Source of the DNA: Crotalaria pallida
Taxonomy: Eukaryota; Streptophyta; Magnoliopsida; Fabales; Fabaceae
NCBI GenBank assembly: GCA_037953625.1
Contig: CM075652.1
Location: forward strand, 80,133,501-80,197,500
Length of the DNA: 64,000 nt
Direction: 5' to 3'
The position numbers and the translations under genes were made by a program. Of the stretch, positions 10,713 through 19,656 are shown piece by piece. The notes under the pieces were generated by a model. It worked only from the letters and a program-made list of their open reading frames with translations. It was not told the DNA's origin and did not search any database. The number at the start of each line of letters is the position of its first letter. Positions within the stretch are counted from its first letter, which is position 1.

Positions 10713-12098
10713 TTAATAATAAACCGGCCAAAGGTGAGAATACATAATAACCAAATACACCAGAAACCAAAAAAAAAAGCATAATCCAAATCCAGAAACA
10801 GAAACATAAATGAAACATAACACTAAGATAACAACAATCCAGAATACAGCAAAACATGAGAAGCAATGCATAATCACTGTGGTGGTGGTGGTGAGTGTGG
10901 AAACATGCGCCCAAGAGCACCAAAAAAAACGATCCTCCATCGCCTGCTGGCGCGTGGCAAGATGTGCAAAACCATCACGGATCATAGCACTCTGTCGCTC
11001 TTCGATAGCATACTGACGCTGCTCCACCTGAGCAAAATGTCCTCCTATCTCAGCAGAAAGAAAATCTCTGAGCTCCTGAAAATCAAATCCATGATAGGGA
11101 GGCGGTTGAGATTGCTCATTACCACCATCATTCATAAAATCTTCAACATTGAATGGTGTCTCAGGGGGCGGATTAGATGAACCAGCACCTACTTGCCTTG
11201 CCATCGCCTCCTCTAATTCTTTTTCTTTCTTTAATCTCTCAATATCATTTTTCCACATCCAATGTCGAGAAGTTGGATATTCATCCATACCAATTCCATG
11301 CAATAATGTAGAGTCAATGCATTCACGAGCAGTGAGAGAAACCTCTTCTTCTTCGTCCTCAATTTCAACACCAAAATGTAACAAAAGCTTGGAAACAATC
11401 ATCGGATACGATAAAAATGCATTACCAACAGAACCAGCAGCAATGATCATTCGATCAAGAATAACTTTTGACCAATTAACAGGAATATGCTCCTTCAAAG
11501 CATAAAGCAACCGAACCTCATCATTGGTAGCTTGTGCATAATTGTGACTTGACTTAGGCATCAAAATATAAGAAATAACATAGAGTATAAGCCTATTATC
11601 CGGAGTCATATAACCTGCATGCTTAGTACCACTATCCCATTTATATCCTTCTCTAACAGTGTTTCCAAAAACTATTGCAACATCACATTCATTTAGAATG
11701 TCACTTTGTGGATCATTGAAAAATGTACCTTCAGTAGATAAACCAAATAATTCATTCATCACAGTGGGTGTAAATTTCAGCAGCTTGCCCTTAACCACAG
11801 ATTTATAAAACCCATCATCAAACTTAAGGTTGGCATAAAACTTCCGAACAAGTCTAGGATAATAATCACAATGAAAACCTAGAAATTTCTTTAAACCTTG
11901 TTCTACAAACAGAGAAGAACAGTCAAACCTTTGATTTAAGAGCCATTTCATGTTCATAAAACGCACATGACCAAAACCTCGCTTGAGAAACCCAGCTTCC
12001 CGCTGTTTCCGTTGTTCTTTGGAGTAAAAATAGGAGTCCAAATCAAGATTGACCCTTTGCTTCTTGCGTTTACCGGTAGAAGAGGATGGAGGGGCCAT
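10713..12098 (-). CDS. Envelope-like / putative plant transposon protein, 461 aa
   Basis: Uninterrupted frame downstream of gag in A, where Sireviruses carry an envelope-like gene. It starts MAPPSSST, then has a basic KRKKQR stretch at residues 11-16. Near residues 80-120 it contains a block of the type YPRLVRKFYANL...VKGKLLKFTPTVMNELFGL, which I recognise as the plant-specific family annotated as envelope-like or putative plant transposon protein (Pfam PF20167, from memory). A Pro/Gln-rich linker follows and a Gln/Arg-rich, probably coiled-coil segment (about 340-390). The C-terminus is strongly hydrophobic, with two likely membrane spans around residues 411-435 and 438-453. No signal peptide is evident. 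Biochemical function is unknown. The hydrophobic tail could instead be a frame-shifted end. Confidence 0.75.
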   Translation of the reverse strand: MAPPSSSTGKRKKQRVNLDLDSYFYSKEQRKQREAGFLKRGFGHVRFMNMKWLLNQRFDCSSLFVEQGLKKFLGFHCDYYPRLVRKFYANLKFDDGFYKSVVKGKLLKFTPTVMNELFGLSTEGTFFNDPQSDILNECDVAIVFGNTVREGYKWDSGTKHAGYMTPDNRLILYVISYILMPKSSHNYAQATNDEVRLLYALKEHIPVNWSKVILDRMIIAAGSVGNAFLSYPMIVSKLLLHFGVEIEDEEEEVSLTARECIDSTLLHGIGMDEYPTSRHWMWKNDIERLKKEKELEEAMARQVGAGSSNPPPETPFNVEDFMNDGGNEQSQPPPYHGFDFQELRDFLSAEIGGHFAQVEQRQYAIEERQSAMIRDGFAHLATRQQAMEDRFFWCSWAHVSTLTTTTTVIMHCFSCFAVFWIVVILVLCFIYVSVSGFGLCFFFWFLVYLVIMYSHLWPVYY

Positions 12099-12349
12099 TA
12101 TGGATGCTCTTAGGGTTTTGAGAAATTGGGGGTTTTGTGAAATAGGGCAAAAATGAGTGAAATTGATGATGCAAATGAAGTAATATGAGTGAATGAGTCA
12201 GAAAGAAGAAGAAACTTGAATGAAATCAAGTGAAAAATGATGAAAAGATGAAGAAACCGTGTGAAATAGGTAGAGAAAAGCGTATTTTTAGTGAGAAGAA
12301 AGAACAAAATGAGCAAAAAAAATGTTTAATATCTGTCAGTTTTAGCACG

Positions 12350-12520
12350 ATCTACTCGAGTACGTAATCGTTTAATCGAGTAATACTCGAGTAAACATAT
12401 CACTTAATCGAGTAAAACAGTGTAAAATTGACACTTAATCGAGTAACCTGAAATTTAATCGAGTATTCCAGAATGTTTTATTTTGCATACTCGATTAAAG
12501 CACAGCTTAATCGATTAAAG
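12350..12520. repeat. Octamer cluster inside A, between gag and envelope-like ORF
   Basis: Several ACTCGAGT, AATCGAGT, ACTCGATT and AATCGATT sites fall in non-coding sequence where pol would be expected. This is the only octamer cluster I saw in an internal region rather than an LTR. Confidence 0.85.
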
Positions 12521-12780
12521 TCTGATAAAATGCAATTTTTAAGCAGTTTTGAAGCACAAATCATGAAAAACAAAGGCACAAACCATATGCACATTCTAAT
12601 TATGACACAAACACATTTTGCACATAGTCAATTAAACAAAGAAGCAACCAAGCACAACACCTACTAATTATCAACATAAACACCAAAGAAATTACACATA
12701 ACTAAAGTTAATCGAATCATGAGTTCTAATTTACAAGACCAAAAACAACTCTAAAAACAAAGCATTTAGAAATAGGCACA

Positions 12781-12901
12781 CCATATGTTACATGACCTTT
12801 ATCTCTTGGTGTAAGCTTGATGAAGTGTCTCTTGTCTCCCGTCATGTGCCTTGAACAACCGCTGTCCAAATACCAACGATCATCTCTCGTTCTAAGGCAC
12901 A
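12781..12901 (-). pseudogene. Copia protease remnant of A
   Basis: Read on the minus strand in a different frame from gag, the sequence gives WYLDSGCSRHMTG, the copia protease active-site region (DSG codons at 12858-12866), followed by about 15 recognisable residues (KLTPRDKGHVTYG) before homology stops. The rest of pol is missing. This fixes the 5' deletion endpoint of pol near 12780. Confidence 0.85.
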
Positions 12902-12915
12902 CCTACAAAAACAAG

Positions 12916-14733
12916 TTAATTGGAAGACTTAGGTACCCAAACAATTTTGGGTCCTTGTGGGTTAGTTTCTGGTTTTTGTCCCTTAACAATCCAAATAAAT
13001 TCCTTATTGGGAACACCATAATTTTTAATATTACAAAATTTTGAAACATGACCAAAGATGCCACAATAGAAACATGTTGGTTTTCTAGAAAAATTCACCT
13101 TTGAAAAATTTCCAACTTTTCTATATGACTTCTTCTTTGGTTTGATGTATCCCAAACCTGTTCTATTTGCATTGTCTCGTTGACTAGAGAGCAAATCATT
13201 TAAATCTCTTTTTCCTTTTGCAAAGGTAGCAAGTTTTTCTTTCAAATCATGTAATTCAATTTCATAAGTCTTGCACCTCTTACAATCGGAATTCACAACA
13301 TTTGAAACACAATGATCACATGATGCATTAGAGTATATAAGTTCCAAAGTCTCATTTTGAAGTACAAGCTCATCTATATGTTTTTGCATTTCCAAAATCT
13401 TTTCATTGTACTTCAAAATTGCTTTCTTAGCCTCAATATTGATTTTAGCTAATTTTTTAAGTTCGGCATGCATATCAATATAGGCGTTATAAAGAGCATC
13501 ATATGAAGGGGAAGAGCAAGATTCATTATCCGAATCTACATCAGAGTTAGTTTTAGGATGTACCTCCTTTGAGCTTGAAAGCTCAAGAGACGTGTCGCTT
13601 GTGGAAGCTTCAATGTCATCCTTAGCCATTAGACACAAATTTGCCGATTCTTCTTCCTCCGAAGTGCTAGAAGTAGTATCATCTTCGGGTTCGTCCCAAA
13701 CAATGTAGGCTTTCTTAGCCTTGTGATTGTTGGACCTCTTCTTATCACCATCGGACTTTTTAGGCTTTTGAGGACAATGATACTTGATGTGACCCGCTTT
13801 CCCACATGTATGACAAATTATCTTGTCTCTCGGGGTTTTTGACCTTTGTGGATTTTCGTTACTATCCCTTGAATTGAACCTTCTTGTGTTTCCTTTATTT
13901 TTGAAGAATTTTCTGAATTTCTTCACAACGAATGCAAGTGACTCATCATCTAACTCGGAATCCGTGTCATCATCCAAGGAAGAATCATTAGTAGTATCAA
14001 TACTTTTTGATGATGAAGCCTTTAATGCGATACTCTTCTTCTTCTTGTCGAATTCCTCATTTGAAGTTAAGCGACCTAGCTCCATCTCATGCTCTTGTAA
14101 CTTACCAAACAAAGTGGCAAGATCCATGGTATCCAAGTTCTTTGATTCAATAATTGCCGTGACCTTGGGTTGCCAATTTCTGTCCAAACACCTCAAAACT
14201 TTGTTAGTGAGTTCTCCCGGTAAGAAGGCCTTACCAAGAGCAAGCAAGTGGTTAATAATATGAGTAAATCTCTTTCGCAAATCATTAATACTTTCATTAG
14301 ACAACATTTGAAATAACTCATATTCACGCATCAAGACATTCAACCTAGCTCTCCTAACTTCACTAGTTCCCTCGTGAGTCACTTGTAAAGTGTCCCACAT
14401 TTCCTTTGCACTAGAGCATTGGGATACCCTAAAGAACTCATCATAGGACAAAGCGGACGTAATGATATTCTTAGCCTTGTGATCTAATTGGATCTTTTTC
14501 TTATCATCTTCGGTCCACTTGTCCTCGGGGGTTAACATTTGAACAATCTCAACTAGAGTATAGGGAATGTGAGGACCTTTCTCAACAGTTTTCCAAATCT
14601 CATTATCGATAGCTTGAATGAAAATTTTCATCCTTACTTTCCAGTAAGCATATCCCTCACCTCCAAATAGTGGGGGACGATTTATAGCAGCACCTTCTCC
14701 TCCAAAAGGATTTTGAGAACCCATGGTTTCCAA
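12916..14733 (-). CDS. gag: Sirevirus-type Gag of A, 605 aa
   Basis: Intact capsid/nucleocapsid frame. Residues about 25-220 are a copia Gag domain (UBN2 type; motifs YAYWKVRMK, EMWDTLQVTHEGT, NHLLALGK). CCHC zinc knuckles lie at about 307-320 (CHTCGKAGHIKYHC) and 554-567 (CFYCGIFGHVSKFC), with acidic/serine-rich and coiled-coil-prone stretches between. The product would form virus-like particles and bind RNA. It begins 58 bp inside the 5' LTR boundary, next to the PBS. Length and double knuckle fit Sireviruses. It is about two-thirds identical by eye with the B Gag in the N-terminal part. No pol follows, so mobility would need proteins in trans. Confidence 0.93.
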   Translation of the reverse strand: METMGSQNPFGGEGAAINRPPLFGGEGYAYWKVRMKIFIQAIDNEIWKTVEKGPHIPYTLVEIVQMLTPEDKWTEDDKKKIQLDHKAKNIITSALSYDEFFRVSQCSSAKEMWDTLQVTHEGTSEVRRARLNVLMREYELFQMLSNESINDLRKRFTHIINHLLALGKAFLPGELTNKVLRCLDRNWQPKVTAIIESKNLDTMDLATLFGKLQEHEMELGRLTSNEEFDKKKKSIALKASSSKSIDTTNDSSLDDDTDSELDDESLAFVVKKFRKFFKNKGNTRRFNSRDSNENPQRSKTPRDKIICHTCGKAGHIKYHCPQKPKKSDGDKKRSNNHKAKKAYIVWDEPEDDTTSSTSEEEESANLCLMAKDDIEASTSDTSLELSSSKEVHPKTNSDVDSDNESCSSPSYDALYNAYIDMHAELKKLAKINIEAKKAILKYNEKILEMQKHIDELVLQNETLELIYSNASCDHCVSNVVNSDCKRCKTYEIELHDLKEKLATFAKGKRDLNDLLSSQRDNANRTGLGYIKPKKKSYRKVGNFSKVNFSRKPTCFYCGIFGHVSKFCNIKNYGVPNKEFIWIVKGQKPETNPQGPKIVWVPKSSN

Positions 14734-14777
14734 TGGATCTTTTCGAAAAAGTTTTTAAACTCGGTTTATTCGACCGA

Positions 14778-14789
14778 GCTCTGATACCA
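14778..14789 (-). promoter_or_regulatory. Primer-binding site of A
   Basis: Minus strand TGGTATCAGAGC, complementary to the 3' end of initiator tRNA-Met, two bases inside the 5' LTR (starts 14792). Confidence 0.92.
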
Positions 14790-16333
14790 CTTGTTGGAAA
14801 CCAACAAGCGGGTAAAATGCCTTCTAGAGGGGGGTGAATAGAAGAATCAAGCTACGATACCCGGTTTTTTCAAAAGTAATCAAAACAGATCAAAAATAGT
14901 CAGATTTAACTAATCTACTCGAGTAAATTGCAGGCTACTCGAGTAGACCTGAAAATTTGAAAAACCTTAATCGAGTACTACTCGATTAAACACTGAAAAA
15001 CACAGAAAATTCAGAAATCAATTCTAATCAAATCTAAACCAAAAAATCAATGAATCAAAATAAGAATATACAGAAAATCAATTACCCATCAATTAATGAA
15101 TTAATAAAGAATAACAATTGATTTTAAGTTTTTGTTGATTTTAAGAACGAAAGAATACGTAAAAGCTCAAAATAAAGAACACATGATTTTAGCCTGGTTC
15201 ACTCATCTAAATATGAGCTACATCCAGTCCACCCTCTCTGATTTGGGTGATTTGCTACACTATGAACAAAAGAATTAGATTACAAGAATGTGTTAAGATC
15301 CTCTCCTCTCTCTTGATCCTAACCCTTGTTAATTGATGTACCAAACCAATTAACTCTACCCAATTCTTGTCCAATAATTCAATTTGTTCCTTCTTCTTTG
15401 ATTGAATCACGATCAATCCTTTTGAGCTTCGAGCAACTTTGATCAAATTGCTAAGAGTCTTGCTCCAACCCTTTTCTTCAAAGTCTTCAAAGAAAACTTC
15501 ACTTTGTTGAATCTTGAGAGAAGTAACCTTGTTGTTACTAGATGATTCAACCACAATAGAATGCTCAAAAAACTATGAATCTTCAATATGAGAATGAAAA
15601 GAATGAATAATGTTCTCAAATTAAGATTCACATGAACATTGATAGAGAGATGTTTTTGGAAAGATTATTTGCTCAAGAATGTTGTGAAAATATGAGAAAA
15701 ATGCTTTTCAAAAATTAGAGTTCGTAACCTTTGAAAAGATGTAAATGAAGTCTTTTTAAAGTTCAGTTTTAACAGACTTTACTCGAGTAGACGAGTCCCT
15801 TAATCGAGTACTACTCGATTACTCGAGTACTTAATCGAGTAAACACTGCTAAAAAGCTGAAAAACTTTTTCAATTAAATTCCATTTTTCACCTAATTAAT
15901 TTGGAAAAGTCTTGAGCTATTTTTCTCTATCAAAGCAATCTCAATTTGTAAACATAATCAATCTTTAAATTCCAATTGAGATTACTAAACTAATCTACCA
16001 CCCACTTTCATATAAAACAAAATTAAAACAATTACAATATATATATAAGAATGAAATGATAGAATAGTCCTTGAATCTTTGTTGTTGTAGGTAATCTATA
16101 TCTTGTTGTCTTCATCAAAACATATAATTGAAAGCTTGCATTGCCTTGTCTCTTCAAAGTAAATAAAATTATTATTTTTCAAAAACTGGTCAAAACACTC
16201 GAGTATTTAAGACAGAGTTGCACGAGTTAGTGCGTTTGGTGAGTCACCACCACCGATTCCCTTCCTTTGCAACGAAAACACCTCTCAACCACGTTTCCCG
16301 TTGTCGTGTCGATCTGCATGGGCCTCCAATCAG

Positions 16334-16343
16334 TCTATATAAG
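16334..16343 (+). promoter_or_regulatory. TATA box, left LTR of C
   Basis: TCTATATAAG lies about 137 bp after an ACTCGAGT octamer and before a leader. The same sequence is at 24465-24474 in the right LTR. E1 and E2 have CTATAAAA-type boxes in the equivalent place. Confidence 0.6.
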
Positions 16344-17233
16344 CCAATCAAGCTCGAATTGTTGAGGCATTTGGTCAAATTCGAGTTTGTTGTTCAAGTT
16401 AGGGTTCCTGAGTTTGAGCATTCGATTCTCCCTCTGTGCCTGGACTTGAGAAACAAATTATACACCAATACAAAGCTCACATCTCGAGCTTTGTATAGAC
16501 ACCAAATTCGTGAGCTGAGTGTGTGTGAGGAGAAGGAATTGAAGCTTGGAAGTTGGAGCTGTTTTTGTCAAGCCTTTTTTCTGGAGCTTACTTGGAGCTT
16601 TGATTTTGGTAAGCTCACGAGTTCTCTGAATCTTAATTCAGTTTCTATAGTTAGTAGATGTTGCATAGAGTATAGAAATACTAATTTCCCCAATTTCTAT
16701 CTCTGTTTCCTATGTCAACCAATTCCATTTTGGACCTCCACTCAAAACTGTCCCGCATGTGATGCTTGAAGAGGTTTTTGGTGTTGTGGTGCTTTCTTTT
16801 GCAAATCTCTTGTTGATTCACGTCTGTAAGGTAAGGGGAAGTCTTTCTATGCACTAGATAGAGTTTAAATTCCATGATTTTCATTAGAGAGCCACCAAGA
16901 GGCTCTAAGGGCTTAGATTGAATAAGGAATTTGGTTTGGAGACCAACTTATGCTCTATTGTTGTTTTGAGCAAGTTTCATATAATGCATGCGAGCTGTAT
17001 TGAGCTTTATTTCACAAGTTTATTGAGTATTTTGCAATTTGATATGTTAAGTTGTGAAATTGTATGTTTTATGCATAATCTCTTGATTCTCTATCAAATC
17101 TGTTAATTGATGTGTTGTAAGTGTTTGAGCTTGTTCAATATGTGTTATATGAAATCTGTTCATCATTGGATTGGACTAGAAATGGTTAGAATTGAAAAGA
17201 AAACCAAGTTTCCAGTCTGTCCTGCAAGAAAAG

Positions 17234-17487
17234 ACTCGAGTACTTGGCTGGATACTCGAGTAAAATTTTGATAAAACAGTGTATTTTGGGTTAGAACACT
17301 CGAGTATCAGGCCCAGCACTCGAGTATCAACTGATGCTCAGTAACTTGTTATGATAAATCACTCGAGTAATGCATAAGTCACTCGAGTATTCTGGATTTG
17401 ATGAAGAACACTCGAGTACTCATTAATCACTCGAGTAATCTGGACAAAACTAATGAACCACTTGAGTATTCTGAAGAACACTCGAGT
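17234..17487. repeat. ACTCGAGT octamer array, left LTR of C
   Basis: Nine intact ACTCGAGT sites plus one ACTTGAGT, which is a CpG transition, at intervals of roughly 20-30 bp with A/T-rich spacers. The right LTR (25365-25618) has ten intact copies. Confidence 0.95.
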
Positions 17488-17732
17488 ATTTTATCCAGAA
17501 TATTAAAAAATATCATTTTTAATTCTGAATCATTGATTAATATTTAAATGACAATAATCCAAGTGATCTAAGACTTAAAGGAAACTGATTGATGATATGG
17601 TAAATTTTCGTTTGAATGACGAGACGCTGCTCGGGTGGCATGTCAGGTATTATTAACAAGAAAAACATCAATCAATTCCTTTAAGCGAAAAATAATGCAT
17701 TCATTTTGGAGTCTGGATGATAGATCGTTTAA

Positions 17733-17970
17733 CATGTTTTGGTAACATGAGGAGGGCCTCTGGGAGTGCCAATTGACGGCTCGCTTGATGACACGTTATG
17801 GTTGACGACGTGGTCGGCATAGGAAGATGCTGATAGTATGGTTATACCGTTTGGACGACGGGACGTGCTCGGGTGGCATGAATTCCAAGCTTGTCGTGTA
17901 CATTCTTGGTGAATGTACAAATGTTGTACACCTAGGAGTACAACGCACTGTTGAGTGCTGGACGAAGTAA
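17733..17970 (+). repeat. Hairpin array, left LTR of C
   Basis: Consecutive self-complementary segments: CATGTT-TTGGT-AACATG (from about 17733), GGCCTC-TGG-GAGTGCC with one bulge, CACGT..ACGTG after the conserved CTTGATGA, GTACATTC..GAATGTAC, GTTGTAC-8 nt-GTACAAC and GCACT-GTTG-AGTGC. Flanking text is alignable with F and E, whose arms differ but still pair. Confidence 0.75.
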
Positions 17971-18221
17971 AGGATGGACGTCAGAGAGTGTCATAGAATG
18001 ATGGAGATAGGCTTGATAGCTACGTTCATACATTATGCCACTCATTTAAACTAAGATTGATAAATGAAATAAGTATGAGCATCTTACTTGCATCCTATAT
18101 CTGCTAAATGCTAAATGTGAGTGTTGTTTATTGTTGCATGTATATACCTTCACATTGTACATACATTTATGCTCTATTGATTATGTGTATAGAATTGCTT
18201 ACCCCTATGCCCTTGTAGGTG

Positions 18222-18692
18222 ATGTCACGTTACATCGCTTGCATCGAGATCCGGCCACTTCCTAGTGGTACATGGATCTACGAGGACCATCGCGCGGTGT
18301 TCGAGGGAGAGGTAGAGGTTACCTTCTACCACCCGAACCCGCTGATTCGATTTCGTCCTCCTAGGTTTAGGATTCCCATCATATACACTATGCACGTACC
18401 ACCTTTTTACACATATCATGGACCACCTCCCACACGACCAGCTCGCTCGTATCATAGTTTCCGTTTTCGACCTACCCGCTCACACCCTTTTTCTTCGAGA
18501 GTCATCCGCGAGGAGAATCCTCCATCTGATCCGAGGAGCCCTGTTCGGGTCTCACCATCTCCTGACCCGATACATAGTGGTAGGGTGCCCACTCCATCGG
18601 ATGAGATCGAGGAGGACCCAGTGGAGGATGAGAGCGGAGGCAAGCTAGTCGTACACTCTACCGGGAGCCAGTGGAGGGATGACGATCCCTAG
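18222..18692 (+). CDS. LTR-encoded protein of C, 156 aa, unknown function
   Basis: The ATG follows TTGTAG/GTG directly at the predicted splice acceptor. I do not recognise the family. Visible blocks: ACIEIRPLPSG near residue 10; FEGEVEV and YHPNPL (about 28-44); RFRIPIIYT (about 50-58); HVPPFYTYHGPPP (about 60-72); RSHP; then a C-terminal third rich in Pro, Ser and acidic residues with EEDPVEDE. There are no membrane spans and no signal peptide. The centre is basic and aromatic, the tail acidic. Homologous frames are at 57865-58317 (F) and 60413-60886 (E1), and a broken one at 26353-26823. In a 50-codon block against F, 32 codons differ and 26 of those are synonymous, so the frame was kept by selection. 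A nucleic-acid-binding or regulatory role is only a guess. Confidence 0.75.
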   Translation: MSRYIACIEIRPLPSGTWIYEDHRAVFEGEVEVTFYHPNPLIRFRPPRFRIPIIYTMHVPPFYTYHGPPPTRPARSYHSFRFRPTRSHPFSSRVIREENPPSDPRSPVRVSPSPDPIHSGRVPTPSDEIEEDPVEDESGGKLVVHSTGSQWRDDDP

Positions 18693-18997
18693 GTATGTGC
18701 ATAGGGTACATGATGAGGATCAGGGGATCCGGTGTGAGGATGTTGTGGAGGAGATACTGTTGTTGATGATGACTAATGATGTTTACTGCTTCTACTATCT
18801 GGAGACTTCTACTACTATTACTTCTGCTGCCAGATCTATGCGACTACCTCTAGAGTTTCATACTTTTGTGATGTATATTTTGTAGATATACTTTTGAGAA
18901 CTCTAGGGTTATGGTTTTACTTTTGGTATAGATCTTTTATGATGGACTTGTATATGGATCTTGGAGATATGACCATGGGACTATGTACTTTATGACT

Positions 18998-19020
18998 TAT
19001 ATATATATATATATATATAT
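18998..19020. repeat. (TA)n microsatellite after the LTR ORF of C
   Basis: About eleven TA repeats some 300 bp beyond the ORF stop. The right LTR has a shorter run at 27135-27149. F and E1 carry a TA run in the same relative place. Confidence 0.9.
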
Positions 19021-19420
19021 GCATATTATGTTCACATTACAATTATGCATAGTTCCACTATTTCCGCTTACTCTGATTTAACTTATTTAAAGAATTCGGC
19101 TACGATAGAAATGAATGGTATCAGTTCCGCAAAATGAAAGAAAGGATGGCATCGCTTAATTTCTATTATATCAATACGATTTCAAAGTACTGATGCTATC
19201 CAGTTTGTGAAAAGGTTTTAGAGTATGCCGAATTCAACACAATGTTTAAAATGATATGAACTATCCTCTCCAAGAATTCTATGTTTTGATTGTGCACCTG
19301 CTTTTAAAGAGAAATTTTATTTCTACATTTTATAAATACTTACAAGTCCATATTTTATCCGAGTAATAGTATAATTAGTATATTAATTACTTGGAATTCG
19401 ATAAAGGGTGTCACACTGAG

Positions 19421-19432
19421 TGGTATCAGAGC
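19421..19432 (+). promoter_or_regulatory. Primer-binding site of C
   Basis: TGGTATCAGAGC, five bases after the left LTR end at 19415; initiator tRNA-Met type. Confidence 0.93.
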
Positions 19433-19656
19433 AAAAGTCAGATCCTGTAGTAGTTGAAGTAGTTCCAGAAAGGTAGTCATCAACATCAAGCAGGTATCCA
19501 CAGGGCATATTTATGGTTTTGAATGCTAGTATCTTGCTTGTTTTGAGCATTAGATACAATTTAATGTTTTGTTTGAAGTTAGGGTTATAGCCTTAGTATA
19601 GGTGGCGTGACGAATGTTTCTTTAGTTCAACATATGTGACCATAAGTACATAGCAC

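Larger units (their letters stand above)
9182..16156 (-). mobile_element. Copia element A: Sirevirus-like, gag plus envelope-like, pol deleted
   Basis: Complete element of 6,975 bp with LTRs 9182-10573 (1,392 bp) and 14792-16156 (1,365 bp) and a 5-bp duplication AAGTA (9177-9181 and 16157-16161). The length difference equals a 27-bp deletion in the right LTR near 15112; I saw no substitution in the stretches I compared, so insertion is recent. In minus-strand order it has a 5' LTR, PBS, gag, a short protease remnant, an octamer cluster, an envelope-like ORF, three polypurine tracts and a 3' LTR. RT, RNase H and integrase are absent. Sirevirus features are the long two-knuckle gag, the envelope-like ORF and the multiple PPTs. 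Confidence 0.9.
16831..18218 (+). other. Predicted LTR-internal intron, left LTR of C
   Basis: Donor TGTAAG/GTAAGG at 16830/16831 and acceptor CCCTTGTAG/GTGATG at 18218/18219 (1,388 nt). The right LTR copy has the same length (24962-26349). The ATG of the LTR ORF begins three bases after the acceptor. The predicted intron contains the octamer and hairpin arrays. Splicing is inferred from site consensus and from recurrence in other LTR families, not shown. Confidence 0.5.
8954..19415 (+). mobile_element. Left (5') LTR of C, interrupted by element A
   Basis: Parts 8954-9181 and 16162-19415 (the 5-bp TSD copy AAGTA is 16157-16161) align end to end with the right LTR. In order it holds one ACTCGAGT octamer (16197), a TATA box (16334), a donor-like site (16830/16831), an octamer array, hairpins, an acceptor, the LTR ORF, a TA microsatellite and the end. 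Relative to the right copy it lacks about 20 bp near 16205, including a second upstream octamer. Confidence 0.9.

Noticed and set aside
10866..11505. Plus-strand frames of 104-118 codons
   Set aside because: They are antisense shadows of the envelope-like ORF of A.
16218..16769. 183-codon open frame in the left LTR of C, also open at 24349-24900
   Set aside because: It has no ATG at its start (first codon TTG), spans the TATA box, and its only homolog is the other LTR of the same element, so conservation proves nothing.
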